From Candidatus Aerophobota bacterium (GTDB lineage: Bacteria; Aerophobota; Aerophobia; Aerophobales; B3-G15): 5,922 nucleotides of DNA. The position numbers were made by a program, and so were the translations under genes. Numbering within the stretch: the first letter of the stretch is position 1; each line of letters starts with the position of its first letter. The stretch covers positions 1 through 5,922 of the forward strand of contig JAUWZM010000123.1 of NCBI GenBank assembly GCA_030615365.1, given 5' to 3'. The notes under the pieces are model-generated. The model was not told the DNA's origin. It made no database searches and saw nothing but the letters and a program-made list of their open reading frames with translations. This document shows positions 5,650 through 5,922 of the stretch, one piece after another.

Positions 5650-5922
5650 TTGAAAAATGGAAATAATCTACTGCTACAAACAGAGGACCTTAAAATTTAC
5701 TTTTACCTGGATGAAGGTGTGTTAAAAGCTGTAGATGGAGTTGCCTTAAAGGTACAAAGAGGAAAAACCTTAGGTTTGGTAGGAGAATCTGGATGTGGCA
5801 AAAGTGTTACTGCTCAATCAATTCTTAGAATAACCCCTCATCCTGGGAAAACAGAGGGTAAGATTTTTTTCTATCCAAAAGAGGATAAAAAGTCCTCTCT
5901 TGAGCTGGTCAAGCTGGATCCT
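5650..5922 (+). CDS. Opp/Dpp-family ABC transporter ATPase, DppD-like, N-terminal part
   Basis: The first 91 residues of a nucleotide-binding subunit are present; the gene runs off the window. The protein reads [25 protein letters not shown] and then [26 protein letters not shown]. The YF...GVLKAVDGV element is the A-loop region of Opp/Dpp ATPases, and GESGCGKS (45-52) is a complete Walker A. The Q-loop, signature motif and Walker B lie beyond the end. After the Walker A helix comes [29 protein letters not shown], where DppD proteins describe their first outer beta segment. The start is TTG at 5650, chosen for its strong ribosome site. It would pair with a DppF-like ATPase expected just downstream. 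It sits 14 bases after the DppC-like gene, in the same operon. Confidence 0.95.
   Translation, partial: MKNGNNLLLQTEDLKIYFYLDEGVLKAVDGVALKVQRGKTLGLVGESGCGKSVTAQSILRITPHPGKTEGKIFFYPKEDKKSSLELVKLDP

Overview
The window looks like a piece of a catabolic and transport locus from a moderately AT-rich bacterium. All recognisable genes lie on the + strand. Codon usage is AT-leaning, Shine-Dalgarno sites are strong (AAGGAGG type), and Opp/Dpp-family transport parts sit beside a sulfatase-fold enzyme and a URO-D-fold enzyme. This mix is typical of anaerobic or thermophilic heterotrophs and of uncultured candidate phyla living on oligosaccharides. Nothing in the window fixes the taxon, so that placement is inference.

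Layout. Positions 2-694 hold the C-terminal 230 residues of a solute-binding protein of the extracellular family 5 (SBP_bac_5). A strong GC-rich hairpin (712-750) follows. The next gene (783-2135) is a cytoplasmic sulfatase-fold hydrolase whose usual Cys/Ser nucleophile is a Thr. A 254-base AT-rich intergenic region (2136-2389) comes next. It contains a composite inverted repeat with TGTAG/CTACA ends, followed by a T-tract and probably a terminator. It also contains a sigma70-type promoter and, at the predicted transcription start, a perfect palindrome TTGTATACAA of the kind bound by GntR-family repressors. From this promoter runs a second operon: a URO-D/MtaA-like protein (2414-3499), a DppB-like permease (3526-4512), a DppC-like permease with an unusually long extracytoplasmic loop (4529-5635) and the start of a DppD-like ATPase (5650 to the window end).

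How it may fit together (inference). The binding protein, two permeases and ATPase look like parts of one Opp/Dpp-type importer. Two enzymes, both apparently without signal peptides, lie between the binding protein and the membrane parts. The simplest reading is that an imported solute, perhaps an oligosaccharide or a decorated sugar, is processed in the cytoplasm by the hydrolase and by the URO-D-like protein. The substrate cannot be read from the sequence.

The most unusual points are the Thr at the sulfatase nucleophile position, the placement of the two enzymes inside the transporter locus, the composite palindromic repeat, and the operator-like palindrome at the promoter. I saw no RNA genes, CRISPR arrays, transposase genes or defence systems, and no wholly new system could be demonstrated.
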